From NCBI GenBank assembly GCA_949316235.1, contig OX438745.1, positions 501,001 to 565,000 on the forward strand: a stretch of DNA of 64,000 nucleotides, read 5' to 3'. The position numbers and the translations under genes are program-made. The stretch is from Oegoconia quadripuncta (lineage: Eukaryota; Arthropoda; Insecta; Lepidoptera; Autostichidae). The notes beneath the pieces are model-generated. The model searched no databases. It was not told the origin of the DNA and worked only from the letters and a program-made list of their open reading frames with translations. Position 1 is the first letter of the stretch. Every line of letters begins with the position of its first letter. This document shows, piece by piece, positions 21,262 through 31,664 of the stretch.

Positions 21262-21396
21262 CCATGAGTCATCCGTTATCTAGTATCCATAGTATCCAAT
21301 GTATTGGAGTTTCCGGGTCAGTACGCTTCGACCTCATCTTCACTTAACATCACGTGTGATTGAGGTCGCGTACAAACCCGTCGTGCATAAAAAAAA
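21262..21396 (+). mobile_element. SINE-C body scrap joined to a SINE-A 3' fragment
   Basis: 'atccgttatctagtatccat' (SINE-C, 21270-21297) runs directly into 'aatgtattggagtttccggg', the last 100 bp of SINE-A with a 7-bp A tail. Confidence 0.7.
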
Positions 21397-21587
21397 GCAC
21401 TTTACTATATTAAATATTGAACAAAATAATGACAGTAATTCATTGTTCTGACGTAACAGTCGTCGCTAGGAAATTATAGGTAAGTACAAGCTTACAATTA
21501 CGTGTAATAACACGTTGTGACCGATAAATAATTTCCACGATATAGTGTCCTGTCATCGCATAAACTTTCTACTCCATCAAAACTATA

Positions 21588-21608
21588 CTATATATATATA
21601 TATATATA
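21588..21608. repeat. (TA)n microsatellite
   Basis: About ten uninterrupted TA units. Confidence 0.9.
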
Positions 21609-21654
21609 ATCCATATTTATGAATCGAAAGTTTAGAAAACCCTCAAGTAATGTA

Positions 21655-21919
21655 TAATAATAAATGTCTTTGCACAAACACACAGCGCCATCTAGGTCCA
21701 CAGTAAGCATCTAAGCTTGTGTTGTGGATACTAGATGGTTGATAAACTACACAAATACATTTTTTATTGTAAATAAATACATGTATAAATGAAAAACATC
21801 CATAACTCGGGAACACAAGTCTGTATTCATCATACAAACATAATGCCCCTAGTGGGATGCGAACCCGCAACCATTTGGTATAGTAGCAGAGTTTCTAACC
21901 ACTACACCATACAGGTCGT
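21655..21919 (-). mobile_element. SINE-B, full length
   Basis: Left 'cacacagcgccatctagg', 'ccataactcgggaacacaag', right head with 'gggatgcgaacccgcaacc' and 'accactacaccat'. Confidence 0.9.
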
Positions 21920-22076
21920 AATAAAAACGAATTGCGAATGCTAGTGCGCCACTAGAAGGTGCTTCTGGTATCTGCTATTGCCCAGGGCAATCAGTATCTT
22001 CGAGCATCACCTGAGCCTAGGTCTTTCTGAACACTGAATACGTAAAGTATTTACCTATTCAGTGTCACATATCTAT

Positions 22077-22855
22077 GTCAAAGTCAAAGTCAAAGTCAAA
22101 AAATATTTATTTCGTAGGATAAAGATTATCACTTGAAAACGTCACATTTTTTATCTTAATATTAAAATGATTGGCATTATTGCTCATTCTCAAAGCAGAT
22201 TCCCCAGATAAGAACGAGCAAGGAACTCAAGGGTTGCTCTTTTAAATAAGTTTGGGTTACAATTATATTATATTGTATAATTAGGCTGAATATCGCCGAG
22301 CGGTCTATGATGGACTTGCTTATCATCCAGATAGTCAGAAATTTTATAATAGCCTTTGGTGAATAATGTCTGTTTTATGATGGTTTTGAATTTATTTAAA
22401 GGTAAATTTTGAATGTCCACTGGAACCTTATTATAAAAGCGTATACATTGCCCCTTAAAAGACTTAGTGACTTTGTGTAAACGGCTGGCATGAACAGCAA
22501 GTTTATTTTTATATCTGGTATTAACATTATGTATATCACTATTTTTCTTAAACGATTCTATATTTTTTCTTACATACATTAAGTTTTCGTAAATATATTG
22601 CGATGCTAATGTTAATATATTAATTTCTTTAAATTTATTCCTAAGAGACAATCTGGGGGGGGGGGGTTTGTAAATCGCGCGAACCGCTCGTTTCTGCAGA
22701 ACAAAGATACAATTTATGTCCGCGGCATTTCCCCACAACAGAATGCCGTAGGTCAGTATACTATGGAAATAATTGAAATAGACCAACCTCGCAAACAATA
22801 ATCTTAAAATTGCAATATATTTGTGTGACATCGTAATGACATTCATTTAGTATAT
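22077..22855 (-). mobile_element. CR1-like LINE, longest RT C-terminal copy
   Basis: 192 uninterrupted codons on the minus strand: 'YFHSILTYGILLWGNAADIN', 'VLQKRAVRAI', 'INILTLASQYIYENLMYVRK', then the 'YLDDKQ' end seen at 2748. This is the thumb/C-terminal region of a CR1/Jockey-group RT; the catalytic core and endonuclease are missing. A C10-type run gives 'PPPPR'. The 3' end carries four TTTGAC units (22078-22100). Confidence 0.9.
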
Positions 22856-22941
22856 GGAGAGGTACCAGTTAGTTAAGGATGCTGGATAAGTATCGTGATA
22901 ACGCGTAGGCTTTGCAGAGAAATAGCAGTGCAATTCTCTAA

Positions 22942-23036
22942 CTTTTTGGTGTAGTGGCCAGAAACTCTGACTACATACCTAAAGGTCGCACCTATATTCC
23001 TGCAGTGGGATGTTTACGGGCTGATGATGATGATAC
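22942..23036. mobile_element. SINE-B head scrap (+) joined to RTE tail scrap (-)
   Basis: 'ttttggtgtagtggccagaa' is the SINE-B A-box region. 'gcagtgggatgtttacgggc' is the reverse RTE-like tail. Confidence 0.65.
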
Positions 23037-23039
23037 ACT

Positions 23040-23277
23040 TTGTTGATGATACAGAATAAAGAACCGTTTGTCATGTTTCATAAAATTCTTGAAAGCGTGA
23101 TGCATTGAGAGGCTCTGAAGATGAGAGTAGTAGTCTGTAGGCGCAAGGTCTGGTGAGTAGGGCGGATGACGGAGAGCTTCCAACCCCAATACAACCTGAC
23201 TTATAGCGTGACCTTGACACTTAATGCGTTCCAAATGATCGCACACAGCAGGAAACTTTATAAACAAAAAACTGATC
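23040..23277 (-). pseudogene. mariner transposase C-terminal fragment
   Basis: The minus strand encodes 'LGLEALRHPPYSPDLAPTDY', the block around the last catalytic Asp of mariner DD34D transposases ('HPPYSPDLAPSDYHLF' in the family), then a diverged tail. About 80 codons of the usual 340 or so remain. No terminal repeats seen. Confidence 0.85.
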
Positions 23278-23280
23278 GAG

Positions 23281-23535
23281 TATTTGTATCATGAATACAG
23301 ACATGTGTTCCCGTATTATGGATGTTTTTCATTTGTACTATAATAATAATATGACAATAATAAATATCTTTACACATACACACAGCGCCATCTAGATCCA
23401 CAGTAAGCATCTAGGCTTGTGTTATGAATACCATATTTACAAAAAAATATGTATATGTATAATACAAGCCTAGTTGCTTAGTGTGGAACTAGATGGCGCT
23501 GTGTGTATGTGCAAAGATATTTCTTTATTTATATG
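23281..23535. mobile_element. Three SINE-B pieces in inverted arrangement
   Basis: A plus-strand middle piece (23285-23340, 'catgaatacagacatgtgtt'), a minus-strand tail (23341-23430, 'cagcgccatctagatccaca') and a plus-strand tail (23432-23535, 'ggaactagatggcgctgtgt'). The two tails form an imperfect hairpin. Confidence 0.8.
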
Positions 23536-23755
23536 ATTAAGATAAGTTAGATAACATTTTAAATTGAACGTAGCACAACAAAATAATTAAATCTATTAAC
23601 ATGCCAAAGAAATCTTAATCGGGTTATTTAAAATAATTCCCAATAAAACAAAAAGAGCGATCCCACTCTAATTAAAAAAAAAAAATTAGAATAATTTTGT
23701 TTAAGTTTTCCAATTAATTATTTTAGTGTGATGCCTAAACTACGTAAGTTACGTA
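23536..23755. other. AT-rich filler
   Basis: Nothing recognised. Confidence 0.3.
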
Positions 23756-23920
23756 AGCAATGTTAATAGCATTGTTGTGTTCTGGTTGTCAGAGATATGA
23801 TAGCCAGTCCCCCAAATGTGTTGGGGTTTCCGGATCCGCAACTTCCACCTTCGACCTTATCTTCACTTAACATCAGGTGTGATTGAGGTCAAGTACGAAC
23901 CCGTCGTGCATAAAAAAAAA
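23756..23920 (+). mobile_element. SINE-A 3' half
   Basis: 'agcaatgttaatagcattgt' to 'gtcgtgcataaaaaaaaa'. Confidence 0.85.
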
Positions 23921-23999
23921 GTGTAAATGATTGTACGGCCCATATTCATCAGTAGACGTCCTATGGCCGATATGATGATTTTACTTTATATTAGGTAAT

Positions 24000-24258
24000 A
24001 CTTAAAGTAAAATTTTCCCCCTAGTCCCGGTGACGCTAACAAGGTTCCCGTAACCGGGACAATTGAATTCCCGGGGCGTTTTGTCCAATCGGTCAACCGA
24101 TCTCGACCAATCACAGCTAAGAAAACGCGCGGGGATTCCAGCGTGATTTCATTTTCCTTCTAACCGGACACTTGAGGGGAATTGGGTGGGATGTTTTCAC
24201 GAAGTCCCCACTCCGTGGGAGTTCTGTAGTGTTTTCAACCTTCCAAAGAAAAAAGGAG
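24000..24258 (+). promoter_or_regulatory. Candidate host promoter and non-coding first exon
   Basis: A GC-rich, CpG-containing block in AT-rich surroundings, not repeated in the window. It holds CCAAT boxes in 'gtccaatcgg' and 'gaccaatcac', 'acgcgcgggg', and ends 'aaaaaggag' directly before a perfect donor 'gtaagt' (24259). No ATG-led frame of note precedes the donor, so the exon would be 5' UTR. Downstream exons are not identifiable here. Could instead be the 5' end of an unknown retroelement. Confidence 0.4.
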
Positions 24259-24388
24259 GTAAGTTTGAAGTGTCATTATTCTAATTGCGGTGTATGTGGT
24301 TTATCTAGAGGAGTGACGTATCAGTCATCGAGATGAGATGCCTGTCTGTACGTGTATATCGTAGATATACCAATATTGATAAGTAAAC

Positions 24389-24785
24389 AAGAAAGAAAGA
24401 AAGAAATTATTTATTTACCAGAATACAGTTTACAAGGTCTGATAATAAATTTAGGAATCATGTATTCAATCTGCCTGCAGATGTGCAAAATATGATTTGT
24501 GACACTTTACATAGCATTCTGATAATTTAAATATTCCTTAACATCATAGAAACACTGCCTGAAGTCATTGTATCGATCGAATTTTAAACATATTGTCATT
24601 AACTAATTTTATTTCGTCAGGCAGATTGTTATACAATATTATACACATATTATAAACATTATTTTCATAAACGTATTTGCGGCAAGGAGGTTTATACAAT
24701 AGGTTACAGTATTGTGCCCTTGTATGTCTGTCACTAGTCTCACTACGCTTATTAAAATATTAAAAATTGGCTTTCACAAAAAGAC
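24389..24785 (-). mobile_element. LINE RT C-terminal fragment with (TTTC)n tail
   Basis: The minus strand has an RT-tail-like region ('RTRAQYCNLLYKPPCRKYVY'-type, 'IILYNNLPDEIKL') and ends 'aaataatttctttctttctt' at its 3' side. CR1/Jockey-type; 5'-truncated. Confidence 0.65.
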
Positions 24786-24831
24786 ACTTTTATGTACATA
24801 CAAGGTAACGGAAGAATTTTATAGGTTTTGA

Positions 24832-25082
24832 ACAAAGGCTTAGAGCTGTCTAGCGTTACCTAAATGGGTAATAGCTGAAAATCAGTGTTTTGCTTTCTGA
24901 GCACTTATATACACTGAGCTATGACCCATTTGTACGGCTGTAGCACACACATACTCTAGTGTATCCTGATGTTACTTTTATGAATTGTTATAAAATATGT
25001 TTATCCAATTGCTTTGGAACTTATGGTATGTGTGTGACTGGAGATACAAATAAACGATCTATCTATCTATCTATCTATCTAA
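24832..25082 (+). mobile_element. LINE 3' UTR with (ATCT)n tail
   Basis: 'tgggtaatagctgaaaatca', 'gagctatgacccatttgt' and 'caaataaacgatctatctat'. Sense copy of 10864 and 29765. Confidence 0.75.
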
Positions 25083-25126
25083 TACACAAGGTAATAGAGA
25101 TAAGTAGTGTTAAGAACCCCTATGTT

Positions 25127-25335
25127 ATCTAATTAATATTATGAATGCGAAAGTTTGGATGTTTGTTTGTTCCTCAATCACGGCGTAACGGATGAACATG
25201 TTTGGATGAAATTTGATATATAGACATAGTATACTTTTTATCCCGATAACGTGAGTAGTTCCCGAGGTATAAATAAATTAAATATTTCCGCGATAAAGGT
25301 GTTCTACGTAGGCAAAGCCGCGGGTGGAAAGAATG
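25127..25335 (-). repeat. Repeat F, near complete
   Basis: Reads in reverse: 'ttatgaatgcgaaagtttgg', 'gttcctcaatcacggcgtaa', 'tttttatcccgataacgtga', 'gcaaagccgcggg'. Confidence 0.7.
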
Positions 25336-26034
25336 AGAATCGAACCCGCTACCCTCGATGTAGCACCATCGACTGACCATTTCACTACACTTATACTAAC
25401 ACTTTATTACCACCTTTTAAATAAAATGATGCATAAAAGAGGTTTTATAGGCTACTAAATCCTTCAATCTCAATTTGCTGATCCGCTGAAATTGTGCAGA
25501 CTGTGCGGTCAGCCATTGTCCGCCATTTGTAAGCCATCGGCCACCCCGGCTCAGGGAGGCCTTTTGATGAAGGAAACCTTTGTTCGGTAGATGGAGGACT
25601 TAAACCGAGCGTGAGGCGATAATTCAATTCAAATATTAAAGCCTTTTTCTATTCTCGTATTGGAAATTCCATAATGCGATGCCAGTAGCTGTATGAAATG
25701 TCATATATTTAATGCAGCAAAGCTGATGTCACTCCCTTTTGCCTTGACTATTCAAAATTCTTACTATGTCAATAGCTTTAAGTTAAATAGGAACTAAGGC
25801 AATAAATAATTTTTATTATTATTATTAATAATAATTATAATAAGGTGTGTGTGTACGTGTGTGAGTGAGCCCCAAAAAGGAAGGTAACGTTTTTCGAGTT
25901 TATATATGTATATAATTATGTGTATATAGATTTCTATGGTATATAGCCTAAACTGCTTGACGGTAGCTTTCTGCCCGCGGCTTCGCCTGCGTGGAATACT
26001 TTATCACGGTTATGTTTAATTTATTTTATTTATT
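25336..26034. other. No gene recognised
   Basis: Includes 'ggcttcgcctgcgtggaata' (25981, repeat F edge) and an (ATT)n run near 25815. Minus-strand frame 25445-25627 has no motif. Confidence 0.3.
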
Positions 26035-26520
26035 TAGTGATGAACATGATGTCAATACAAGAAATAAAGATAAACTTGCAGGTCACATAAGTCGCCTCCG
26101 CAAAGTCAGTAATTCATTCAAAGGGTTATGCATACGCTTTTTTAATAAGGTTCCTGTTGATATACAAAATCTTCCTTTCAATAAATTTAAAGATACTATA
26201 AAACAGACACTTAATAAGAAAGCATATTACAAAATATCAGATTATTTAGATGATAAACATTCATGGACATGAACAGCCCGTTCGCGTAACCAGGCTATTT
26301 CACAATTAATAATGAAATATTATAATATAAAATAATAATTAATAATTTTGTAACATAAAAACCTTTTTTTCTTAAAAAGAGCAACCTCTCGAGTTTCTTG
26401 CTTGTTCTTCTCAGGGGAAAAGTGGCTTTTGAACAAGCAGTAGCTTAAAAAATGTAAAATCTGACTATTTTAAGTGTACCCTGTGTACCTACAAAATAAA
26501 GCATTTTTTGATTTTTGATT
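26035..26520 (+). mobile_element. CR1-like LINE 3' end (second subfamily)
   Basis: Encodes 'SRLRKVSNSFKGLCIRFFNK' and 'YYKISDYLDDKHSWT*', then a 3' UTR with 'gtgtaccctgtgtacctaca' and a 'tttttgatttttgattttga' tail. Diverged from the 2748/22077 subfamily. Confidence 0.85.
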
Positions 26521-26599
26521 TTGATCATTTCTCCCACCGGCGTAATACCCAAGACACTAGACATTCATCCATCCATAGCCATCGCGTGCTTCATCTTGT

Positions 26600-26935
26600 T
26601 TGTGTATTTCGGTGAGTGTGCGTTGGAATTACATATCCTTATTCTACCGTCACCTTTCCACCTTCGTACTACTAGGCGTGGGGAGGGTTTCCACCCATAT
26701 ATAGTTAATATACCGAGCATTCACACTAAGAAGTTCAACTCTTCATTCATAATACGAATAGCGATGGCATGGAACTCCCTTCCGGCGTCAGTATGCTCTG
26801 AATCCTACAACCTTAGGATCTTCAATAGCAGAGTGAATAGGCATCTACTTAGATTGCGTGCTTCATCTTCGACCACATCGTCACTTTCTATCAGGTGAGA
26901 TTGTGGTTAAACGCATATCCAGTTCATCATCAACG
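26600..26935 (+). mobile_element. LINE-K 3' end
   Basis: 'FGECALELHILILPSPFHLR', then 'RIAMAWNSLPASVCSESYNL' and a terminal 'SLSIR*' in one frame (127 codons with the upstream part). Confidence 0.85.
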
Positions 26936-27124
26936 TATTTGGTAGGTGGTAGGGCATTTTAAATGTCCGCCTGGCTAGCTACCACTATCTTATCTAAATC
27001 TGCCGCCAAGCAGCAATGTTAATAGCATTGCAGCAGGTCAGTACGCTTCCACCTTCGACCTCATCTTCACTTAACATCAGGTGTGATTGAGGTCAAGTAC
27101 CAACTGGATGTGCATTAAAAAAAA
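26936..27124 (+). mobile_element. SINE-A with internal deletion
   Basis: 'ggtaggtggtagggcatttt' and 'aatgttaatagcattgcagc' jump straight to 'ggtcagtacgcttccacctt', losing about 65 bp. Tail 'gcattaaaaaaaa'. Confidence 0.85.
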
Positions 27125-27489
27125 TGATATAAAACAACAGCCTATCTGGTTATCTGAACTATTTGTTGAGATTATTCCAACAAATAGAATTTCCGCATGA
27201 AAAGCGGGTAGTATTTTATTGTTCAAATAAATCATTGCGTAATCCCAACTGATGAGTACCAGTCGGAGTATTAACGCTTCGTTTGATCAGCTCAATGATT
27301 CCTGATTAATATTTCTGTTTCGAAATGATTTATTTAACCAGAGCTTTGAGGGATTAAAGTAATATCCGGTAAAAATATATTTATTGTTTCGTTCAGTGAG
27401 AGATTGATAATTGTGGTTTAATTTTATTTGTCGTGTGAGTTTGCTTTCATATATGGTTATAATTTGTAAGTGTTATTTACTGTATTACA
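27125..27489. other. No feature recognised
   Basis: Short imperfect palindromes around 27140-27330 only. Confidence 0.3.
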
Positions 27490-28190
27490 TACATACATAT
27501 GCTCCCGTCTGTTTCCCGTTGCGGTAGGCAGAGACTATTGATTTCGACTTGCAACGATCCTGGCATACTACTCATCCTCTTCCACTCTCATCAAATGCTT
27601 CACACACATTTAACCGCCTCCGTGGCTCAATAACGACATAGGGTTTACGAATCGGAGGTCGCGGGTTCGATTCCCAGCCGGGTACATGTTTAGTACTCGG
27701 TTTGATTGATAGGGCATTTTAAAAGTCCGCCTGGCTAGCTACCATCATCTTATCTAAATCTGCCGCCAAACAGCAATGTTAATAGCATTGTTGTGTTCCA
27801 GTTGTCAGAGATAAGATAGCCAGTTCCCTAAATATTTGGGTTTCCGGGTCAGGACGCTTCCACCTTCGGCCTCATCTTCACTTAACATCAGGTGTGATTG
27901 AGGTCAAGTGTTAACCCGTTGCGCATAAAAAAAATACACGCTCGCCGATTAGTAGTTGACCGCACCTGACCTTTTGTGAGTTCGTCAGTCACTTGATTGA
28001 CGTACGTCCTTCTTGGTCGACCTTTACCGACTCTTCCATTCACGCTTTCGTTATTATATTGCTTTCGTTAATCTCCTTTCACTCATTCGTTCTATATCCC
28101 TAACCACCTTACCTTACGTCTTTCTGTCTTACTCACTACGTCATCTTGTACGTCACATCTTTCTCTAATCACACACGTCTCAGCGCACAA
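27490..28190 (-). mobile_element. RTE-like LINE 3' region split by SINE-A
   Basis: 'gtctgtttcccgttgcggta' (27507) and 'ctcatcctcttccactctca' parallel the 380-480 LINE. After the SINE, 'gacgtacgtccttcttggtc' and 'cctaaccaccttacc' continue the same minus-strand element. Confidence 0.65.
27611..27934 (+). mobile_element. SINE-A, full length, inside an RTE-like LINE
   Basis: Head 'aaccgcctccgtggctcaat' with B box 'cgcgggttcgattcccag', complete body, tail 'gcgcataaaaaaaa'. Confidence 0.9.
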
Positions 28191-28579
28191 CACAGGTCCA
28201 TCTAGCGACGCGCCTTAGCGTTCACTGTCGAATTGGGTAGGACAGACAGAGAAGTCACCACTTGAAATAGAAGGGCGTAAGTGACAAATCACAAAATAAA
28301 TCATTTTAATTAAAATAGACACTTTATTGGAAATTGAACACGGACAATTGTTTTAGTAACTTAAGTCACATAATTGTACTTAATTTCAACAACATTACTT
28401 CAAACATAACTGAGAAAAACGTGAATTTAAGTATTTTTAGAGACTACTTTGCAATTATTTTCTATCGGGTGAAGTTTATGTATTCATGTTTTGGAAACGA
28501 CCATTAGGTCAGAAAGCCCATCAATAATGATTACAAATTTTTCAGTAATGATAATGAGCTATAGGTTTAACACAAAACG
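28191..28579. other. No gene recognised
   Basis: A 'ccatctagcgacgcg' phrase recurs at 37272. Nothing else. Confidence 0.3.
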
Positions 28580-29075
28580 AACCTCATTCGGTTCAATTTA
28601 GATGTTTCAGCCTCTTAATCTATCATTCAAAGTCACTCCACACATAATACGCAGTGAACGCATTTCTACTGCGTTGATGCTGCTTTCATGCTTCTTCTAC
28701 CATACCCAATATTAAATAAATAAATAAATATCCTTAGACATACACACAGCGCCATCTAGTTCCACAGTAAGCAACTATATGCTTGTGTTGTGGATACCAG
28801 ATGGTTGATATAATACATAAATACATTTTTTTTGTAAATAAATACTTATTATAAATGAAAACATCCATAACTCGGGTACACATGTCCGTATTCATCACAC
28901 AAACATATGCCCCTAGCGGGATTCGAACCCGCAACCTTTTGGTATAGTGGTCAGAGTTGCTAACCATTACACCAAACAGGTCGTTGTACCTACTATTCGC
29001 TACTTCCAAATACCACCACACCGTACCACCAAATATTCGCTCCCATACATCAGCATGGGCACCAAAACGGCCACT
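28580..29075 (-). mobile_element. RTE-like LINE RT fragment split by SINE-B
   Basis: 28610-28710 (minus) matches the 'EMRSLRSMCGVTLNDR'-type motif of RTE RTs. 28985-29075 continues upstream with 'tcgctcccatacatcagcat'. SINE-B lies between. Confidence 0.65.
28713..28984 (-). mobile_element. SINE-B, full length, inside an RTE-like LINE
   Basis: (TAAA)n tail at left, 'cacacagcgccatctagttc', 'actcgggtacacatgtccgt', head 'gggattcgaacccgcaacc' and 'accattacaccaaacaggtc'. Confidence 0.95.
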
Positions 29076-29144
29076 TTTTTTTTAATCGTGAATTCTAGAA
29101 AATAACCGTTAGCATAGCTATTTTAGGTAACCTATCCCAATCCC

Positions 29145-29350
29145 AACTAATATTATAAATGCGAAGGTTTGTGTGTGTATGTATGTTTGTTACCTCTTCA
29201 CGCCTAAACAGCTGGACGGATTTGGATAACATTTGGTTTGTTGACTGCTTAGGATCAGGATTAACATATGCCTAGGTTATTTTTTTGCTGAATCGATTTT
29301 GATGAAATCTTCCACGCGGACGAAGTCGCGAGCGGAAAGCTTTTCGCCTT
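29145..29350 (-). repeat. Repeat F copy
   Basis: 'actaatattataaatgcgaa', 'acctcttcacgcctaaacag' and 'ctggacggatttgg', ending near 'gcggacgaagtcgcgagc'. Confidence 0.7.
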
Positions 29351-29553
29351 CTCGGTTACAGATCAGAGCGATTTATTTATTCTGTATTTAAAAAGATATT
29401 TTAATTTATCCAATGAGGACGCCATGCACTGGACGCCATAAACCCTCTTAACATTAACTATTGGTGTAGTCTACCTGGACGATATAATTTCAATAAATTT
29501 CAATTTCTAGTTATGCATATAAAAATGTTACGGTGTTAAATAATAAAGCTTAC

Positions 29554-29700
29554 CAGCAATACCGAGGGATGTAAGCCTGGCTGGTCATTTATAACGATTA
29601 CCCCCAATGCCCCAGCGCCCCGAGCGCCGCATTGCCCCGGGGTGTCTATCATAATCCCGCTCTCACCCTGCAACTCCAATCTTAGACTGCCATTTGTTAC
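29554..29700 (-). CDS. Candidate host exon, unknown protein
   Basis: 147 bp on the minus strand between an acceptor 'acgctgacag' (branch-like 'actaac' 25 bp upstream) and a donor 'gtaagc'. Exactly 49 codons, phase 0 at both ends, with a TGA two codons before the acceptor and a TAA six codons into the presumed intron. The product includes 'GSLRLELQGESGIMIDTPGQ' and 'AGALGVIVINDQPGLHPSVL'. GC-rich compared with its flanks and unique in the window. The AGA.GVIVIND stretch recalls protease-associated domains, but the usual G.C.F..K run is absent. The plus strand is also open, which weakens the case. Confidence 0.4.
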
Positions 29701-29764
29701 CTGTCAGCGTTGTTAACATGCAGTTAGTAATGTCGTCAATAAAGCTCTGAGCTCAGTTAAATGT

Positions 29765-30010
29765 ATAGATAGATAGATAGATAGATAAAGCCTTTATTTG
29801 TTTCCACGGTCACACACATACATTTAGCGTATACATATTGATACACAGTTATGGTAACACATCAACAACAATAACACAATATTGTAACACTAACGCATGT
29901 GTGTGCTGCAGCAGCACAAATGGGTCATAGCTCAGTGTATTAGATTGCTCATTGAGCAAAACACTGATTTTCAGCTATCCCCTAAGGAGCAGAGCAACTT
30001 GGAACTTAAA
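29765..30010 (-). mobile_element. LINE 3' UTR with (ATCT)n tail
   Basis: 'gatagatagatagataaagc' at the left, 'cacaaatgggtcatagctca' and 'aacactgattttcagctatc'. Reverse of the 24832 copy. Confidence 0.8.
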
Positions 30011-30092
30011 CCAGAGGAAACAGTAATTATTAAGTAAATAGCAATTTTCAGACTCTTGATATAGTGATTGATGAGTGATGGTAGGTGCGAGT

Positions 30093-30289
30093 GAATAAAT
30101 AAATAAATAATAAATATTTCGGACACTTACAATAACGGATAAACATACATAAATATTTATATAAACATCCATGACTCTGGAATAAATGTTCGTATTCATC
30201 ACACAAACATATGCCCCTAGCGGGATTCGAACCCGCAACCTTTTTGGTATAGTGGCCAGAGTTGCTAACCACCACACCAAACAGGTCGC
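30093..30289 (-). mobile_element. SINE-B/SINE-C recombinant
   Basis: Tail and body are SINE-C ('aaatatttcggacacttaca', 'ataacggataaacatacat', with about 55 bp missing between). The head is SINE-B ('tatgcccctagcgggattcg', 'accacaccaaacaggtcg'). Confidence 0.85.
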
Positions 30290-30575
30290 CATCCTTCTAC
30301 ATGACGTCGATTTACTAACCATAAACAATTCCAATATCAATATTGTATACCCCAAAACAGCACAGTTTGTGGAGCGTGAAATTTATCTCTCTGCCTCGTG
30401 TGTAATCCTCTTTACACACGCTTGGCTTTTACAGCCCTTTATTCTTGCGTGGCTTGGTTGAAAAATTATAGCAGATTGTGGTAAATGATTATGTTCGTAA
30501 GTTGGTTTGTGTTGGGTCTCCCAGATCAATGGGACATGAAGAGGAAGTATCCTAAATGTTAATTGAAAAATGAAT
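30290..30575. other. No feature recognised
   Basis: Nothing seen. Confidence 0.3.
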
Positions 30576-31095
30576 GGTTTCGCGTTTGACCACAATCTCA
30601 CCTGATGGAAAGCGACGATGAAGCCGAAGATGTATCACGCGCACCCAGTAAATGCCTGTTCACTCTAGACTTGAAGATCCCAAGGTTGTAAGTGTCGGGA
30701 AAAACCGACGCGGGCAGTGAGTTCCATACCTTAGCAGTTCGCATTATAAATGATGAAGCAAAGCGCTTAGTGCGATGTTCGGTATGTTGATAACATATGG
30801 ATGGGGGCCCCCGCGCTTGGTTGTCCGAAGATGGAAAGGGGACGGTGGAATAAGATCGTGCAATTCCATCGCACACTCACCGAAATGTATCCTGTAAAAC
30901 ACTGAAAGGCATGCGACCCTACGGCGGTATTCAAGGCTTTGCAATTTGCCGGTAACCGTTAAAATCAACGTCTATGAGTCTTATGGCGCGTCGTTCCACA
31001 GAATCGAGTGCAGCCAGTTGGTACTTGGCTGATCAGTCCCAGAGGTGACAGCAGTATAACATGCACGAGCCTATCTGAGCTTGGTAAACCTCCAG
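30576..31095 (-). mobile_element. LINE-K fragment, second longest copy
   Basis: On the minus strand: a 'GSCMLYCCHLWDWSAKYQLA'-type upstream region, 'YRIHFGECAMELHDLIPPSP', 'SSFIMRTAKVWNSLPASVFP' and a final 'SLSIR*'. At least two frame changes. Confidence 0.85.
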
Positions 31096-31185
31096 CAGCT
31101 GCTTTGGTGTCTAATATTTCATTATTGCAAATATCCATGAATTGTCCATGAATGAATGAATAATCCATGAAATGAAATATCCAAA

Positions 31186-31464
31186 AACCGCCTCCGTGGC
31201 TCGATGTAAACAACATTGACTCAATGGCACATGTTTAAATACTCGGTTTGGTTGGTGGTAGGGCATTTTAAATGTCCGCCTGGCTAGCTATGCCGCCAAG
31301 CAGCAATGTTAATAGCATTGTTGTGTTCCGGTTGTCAGAGGTAAGATAGCCAGTCCCCCAAATGTGTTGCGGTTTCCGGGTCAGTACCTACCACCATCGA
31401 CTCAGCTTCACATAATTCAGGTGTGATTGAGGTCAAGTACGAACCCGTCGTGAATTAAAAAAAA
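31186..31464 (+). mobile_element. SINE-A with B box deleted
   Basis: Head begins 'aaccgcctccgtggctcgat' but the B-box segment is lost ('aacattgactcaatggcaca'); body otherwise complete; tail 'gtgaattaaaaaaaa'. Confidence 0.85.
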
Positions 31465-31664
31465 GAATAACAATATTTTATAGACATTAGTTCAATATAT
31501 GAGGAGGACCTTGAATGTATGAGGACATATTTTGGTGAAAGCTTGTTTTGAGAGATCCTTTCGGTCTCCTCACTAGGCACCTGATTAAGACATTATTTTA
31601 TAGGCTTCTCGAGGGCAGGTGAGAGGGATTTTTCTATTTAATCTGTATTTGAAAAGAAATCTTA

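Noticed and set aside
29554..29700. Firm call of a protease-associated (PA) domain for the candidate exon
   Set aside because: Only the AGA.GVIVIND stretch fits; the expected Cys/Phe/Lys pattern is missing.
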